DNA of 64,000 nucleotides from Nocardia anaemiae NBRC 100462 (GTDB lineage Bacteria; Actinomycetota; Actinomycetes; Mycobacteriales; Mycobacteriaceae), in NCBI RefSeq assembly GCF_001612725.1, contig NZ_BDAZ01000004.1:309604-373603 (forward strand). Direction: 5' to 3'. The notes below the pieces were generated by a model. That model saw only the letters and a program-made list of their open reading frames with translations, was not told the DNA's origin and ran no database searches. The position numbers and the translations under genes are program-made. Below, piece by piece: positions 61,061 through 64,000 of this stretch (within the stretch, counting starts at the first letter, position 1; every line of letters begins with the position of its first letter).

Positions 61061-64000
61061 TCAGCTGGGCAGACCTGCCTCGATGGCCTCGATGATGCGC
61101 GGACGCAGTTCGGCGGCGCGGATGATGGCATCGACCGAACCGACCTCGACAGCGCGCTGGATATTGTGCACGCGGTCAAATTCCGCTGCGACCTCACCGA
61201 GTTTCTCCGTGCGAACCGAGGACCGGACCTCGTCGCGTTCCGCGGTCAGTGCCGCACGGTCGGCGCCGAGCGCGTTCGCGGCACGTGCCTCGAGATCGCG
61301 CACCCGCTGATCGGCTGCCGTACGGGCATCGACCTCGCCCGAGAACACCACCGCGGCCGCGGGGGCGCCGCCGAGCACCGAGGCGAACGAACCCTCCAGC
61401 GCCAGCACGGTCATATTCGGGTTGAGCAGCTTCGAGAACACCACGAAGGCGCCGCCGTGATAGCGCGAGATCACGCAGAACACGATGGGACCCTGGAAGT
61501 TCACGATCGCACGGCCGATCTCGGCGCCGTACTCGAGCTGCAACTTCCGCATCGATTCCGGCGAGCCGTCGAAGCCCGACAGATTCGCCAGCACCACCAG
61601 CGGCCGATTACCACTGGCCGCGTTGATCGCCCGCGCCGCCTTCTTCGACGACTGCGGGAACAACGTGCCTGCCGTATAGGTGTCCGGGCCGTCGGTGGAT
61701 GGGTAGCCACGGCGCGGCACTCCCCTGGACTCGATGCCGAGCAGACACACCGGGATACCGCCGAGTCGCGCGCCCTGCACCACGGCCGTTTCGGCGTCGG
61801 CCATACCCGCCCAGCGTTCCAGCACCGGGTGGTCCTGATCGGCCACCGCCCGCATCACGGTCCGGATGTCGAACGGCTTCTTGCGGTCCGGGTTGGCGGT
61901 GGCGGAGAAGATCTCGCCGACCGTGGTGAAGTCGCTGCCAGCCACGACATGCGGGAAGTCGGAGACGTCGCGATCGATGGGGTCGCTGGTGCGCGACCGC
62001 CGCGGCGACTGCTCGCCGGGCGCCACATAGGTGTGGTCGTAGTGCGACATCAGCACGTCCCGCGCAGCGAGCAGGTTCGGCGCCCAGTACTGCGCCTGCC
62101 CGTTCGGACCCATCACCCGGTCGTAGCCGCCGATACCGAAGTTGTCCTCGGCCGACACACCACCGGAGAAGTCCAACGCCTGCTTGCCGGTGAGCACCAT
62201 CGCCGAGTCCGGCGTCATCACCAGGATGCCCTTGGTGTGCATGAGCATGGTGGCCTCGGCATTCCAGTACGGCTGCGCGCCGACGTTGATGCCCGAGACC
62301 ACGATATTGATCTCGCCGCCGTCCTGGGTGAATTCGACGATCCGCTTGAGCGCCGCCGCCACCCAGTCCATGTTCTCGGTACCGGACTGCATCGAGATCC
62401 GGGCACCGGAAGACAGCGCGTACCACTCCAGCGGCACCTGCATCCGTTCCGCAAGGTCCATCGCGGCGATCACCCGGCGGCATTCCGGTTCCGAAAGCGC
62501 GCCAAGGGATTTCGTCGGATCGCCGAGCAGCACCACCCTGGTGATGCCATCCGGATACTGCGCGGTCGGCGTGGTGACCACGCCCGCGACGATCGCGGCC
62601 TTATTGCGGCCCTTGGGCCGATCGACCGGCACCAGCGTGTGGTCGGCATCGAGGTCGTACTCGGCGAACTCCCCGAGCACACCGGTCAGCTCGTAGGGGT
62701 ACACGGTGTTGCGGCTGCTGGCCCGCAGCACCTTCTGCCGGTACTCGTCGATCGGTTCGACCGCCTCGTCGGACCGCTCGCCGATGGTCACCTGGGTGCC
62801 ACCGGTGGCATCGAAGGCGATGCGCACGGCGACCTTGATCAGCTCGCCGGTCTTCGGGTGACGATGGCGTGCGATGAGCAGGATCTCCTCCAGCCCGGCG
62901 CCCGCGGTCGTCGGCCGCACGCGATCGACGATCGTCTCCAGCTCGGCGCGGGTCATCTCGACCGGCGGCCAGATGTACATCACGACGCGGTTGGTGTGGA
63001 ACCGCTTGGCCGAGGGCCGCTGCGACTGCGCCCGGCGGATCGAGTCGAGGCAGGCGGCGATGGTGCTCTCGGCCGTCGGCAGCGCCAGCAGCCGACCGTC
63101 GTGCTCGCGCAGTGCGGCCAGGTCACGTACCTGGGCGAATGCGACCAGACGCTCGTCGGACGCGTTCTCCTTCGCGATGCACCGGAACAGGTAGACCTCC
63201 TCGTCCGAGGACGGGAGCCGGGTGAGGTCGAACTTGCGCAGCCGCTTCATCTGCATGCGCTCCGCGATGTACGGATGCAAGCCGCGGATCAGCCGCTCCT
63301 CGACCATGCCGGTGGCGGACGGACGGAAGGTGAAGTGGTGGTGCATCACCGCACCGCCGCTGCCCGCGACGGTCGCGGTGATCCGGTGGATCTGGTTCGG
63401 CAACGGCCGCGCACCGAGCACTTCCTGCAGCGCCGACGCCATCGCGTCGAAGTCCTCCGGCTGCTTCTCCCAGCTCAGGTAGATGTCGACCTCGATGGAC
63501 GCGGCCACACTCGCCAGCTCGGTGAGACCGCGCAGCACGGTGTCGAGCGCGTCGAAGCTCACCGCCGCCGACACCAGGCTCAGTCCCCGGCGCTCGGCGA
63601 TCACGAACGTGCAGCCACCGGCCTCGCGGGTGTGCACACCCGTCAGACCCTTGTTTCCGTAGTACCGACGGGTCAGCACCTCGAGCATGGCGGTGTTGTC
63701 GGCACTGCCGCGCACCAGCCGCTGACCGAGCAGCCGCACCAGCGGCTCGGTGCTGCGCACCATTTCGGAGATGCGCTCGGCGCGATCGGGCGTCTCCGGA
63801 TGCGCGTCGAGGTGGCTCAGGTGTTTACGGACATTGGTGTAGACCCGCGCGCGGTTGCGCCGCAGCAGCGGCTGACCGAACCAGGAATACACCAGTCCGC
63901 GGGTGAGGTCGGCGATCACCGGGAACCGCACCTGCGTCGCGGCCACCAGCCGCTCCAGCGCCAGACCGACCGGCTCGCGCAGCGCGCGGTCCGGCACCGG
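61061..64000 (-). CDS. Fused acyl-CoA carboxylase, C-terminal part (5' end outside window)
   Basis: The frame is open from the right edge to 61061 (about 979 codons). It corresponds to the second half of the 1,800-residue single-chain acyl-CoA carboxylases of mycolic-acid bacteria. First comes the linking/central region, then the carboxyltransferase domain from about 62700 down, with RVVLLGDPTKSLGALSEPE, INIVVSGINVGAQPYWNAEA, SGGVSAEDNFGIGGYDRVMG and RPLVVLANLSGFDGSPESMR. The biotin carboxylase and biotin-carrier domains must lie beyond the window. The enzyme carboxylates acyl-CoA, probably long-chain, for lipid synthesis. Confidence 0.92.
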   Translation of the reverse strand, partial: PVPDRALREPVGLALERLVAATQVRFPVIADLTRGLVYSWFGQPLLRRNRARVYTNVRKHLSHLDAHPETPDRAERISEMVRSTEPLVRLLGQRLVRGSADNTAMLEVLTRRYYGNKGLTGVHTREAGGCTFVIAERRGLSLVSAAVSFDALDTVLRGLTELASVAASIEVDIYLSWEKQPEDFDAMASALQEVLGARPLPNQIHRITATVAGSGGAVMHHHFTFRPSATGMVEERLIRGLHPYIAERMQMKRLRKFDLTRLPSSDEEVYLFRCIAKENASDERLVAFAQVRDLAALREHDGRLLALPTAESTIAACLDSIRRAQSQRPSAKRFHTNRVVMYIWPPVEMTRAELETIVDRVRPTTAGAGLEEILLIARHRHPKTGELIKVAVRIAFDATGGTQVTIGERSDEAVEPIDEYRQKVLRASSRNTVYPYELTGVLGEFAEYDLDADHTLVPVDRPKGRNKAAIVAGVVTTPTAQYPDGITRVVLLGDPTKSLGALSEPECRRVIAAMDLAERMQVPLEWYALSSGARISMQSGTENMDWVAAALKRIVEFTQDGGEINIVVSGINVGAQPYWNAEATMLMHTKGILVMTPDSAMVLTGKQALDFSGGVSAEDNFGIGGYDRVMGPNGQAQYWAPNLLAARDVLMSHYDHTYVAPGEQSPRRSRTSDPIDRDVSDFPHVVAGSDFTTVGEIFSATANPDRKKPFDIRTVMRAVADQDHPVLERWAGMADAETAVVQGARLGGIPVCLLGIESRGVPRRGYPSTDGPDTYTAGTLFPQSSKKAARAINAASGNRPLVVLANLSGFDGSPESMRKLQLEYGAEIGRAIVNFQGPIVFCVISRYHGGAFVVFSKLLNPNMTVLALEGSFASVLGGAPAAAVVFSGEVDARTAADQRVRDLEARAANALGADRAALTAERDEVRSSVRTEKLGEVAAEFDRVHNIQRAVEVGSVDAIIRAAELRPRIIEAIEAGLPS

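Overview
The window is about 64 kb of GC-rich actinobacterial chromosome, most likely Nocardia or a close relative in the Mycobacteriales. The grounds are a secreted antigen-85-type mycolyltransferase, two Lsr2 paralogues, a PknK-type kinase-ATPase, a very large fused acyl-CoA carboxylase, a secreted class-2 lipase, several PucR-type regulators and heavy use of GTG and TTG starts. I saw no tRNA, rRNA, CRISPR array or intact insertion sequence.

Left part (1-12 kb): a truncated unknown gene and the mycolyltransferase, then a candidate isoprenoid cluster. Two paralogous TetR regulators point at each other. Beside them a polyprenyl diphosphate synthase, a cytochrome P450 and a UbiA-type membrane enzyme form a coupled operon. 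A fused SRPBCC-acyl-CoA ligase and an MFS exporter follow. A 34-bp element, 26/34 identical, lies upstream of both TetR genes, and one copy sits in the synthase promoter. This is the best candidate here for an undescribed pathway.

12-24 kb: a large proline-rich repeat protein split by a one-base frameshift, a lipase divergent from a PucR regulator, and an asparagine-use unit (asparagine permease, asparaginase, aspartase) divergent from a GntR/FadR repressor. Together these would import asparagine and convert it to aspartate, then fumarate and ammonia. An undecaprenyl-diphosphatase homologue follows.

24-34.5 kb: signalling and regulation. There is a Ser/Thr kinase with unusual motifs, a PAS-ANTAR antiterminator, a PucR regulator, a two-component system divergent from a PepSY protein with a tandem CTTCAG box between them, two oxidative or hydrolytic enzymes, an orphan ParA ATPase and the first lsr2.

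35-43.8 kb: an accessory stretch. An HxlR-SDR pair is duplicated as an inverted repeat with one SDR copy decayed. Next comes an island made of an XRE-TPR regulator coupled to a 2H-phosphoesterase-like protein, divergent from four small unknown genes. An MFS exporter and two unknown proteins follow.

43.8-51.9 kb: a complete osmoprotectant-type ABC operon, an exported glycine-zipper protein, a DUF3618/holin-family envelope pair, a MarR-SDR divergent pair, a scar joining the tails of an alcohol dehydrogenase and an MmyB-like regulator, and the second lsr2.

52-64 kb: pknK, a CapA-like protein, a hydrolase, a Tat/lipoprotein carbonic anhydrase, a sulfide:quinone-reductase-like flavoprotein convergent with a sulfite-oxidase-like molybdoenzyme (possibly sulfur oxidation), and the C-terminal half of the fused acyl-CoA carboxylase, which runs off the right edge.
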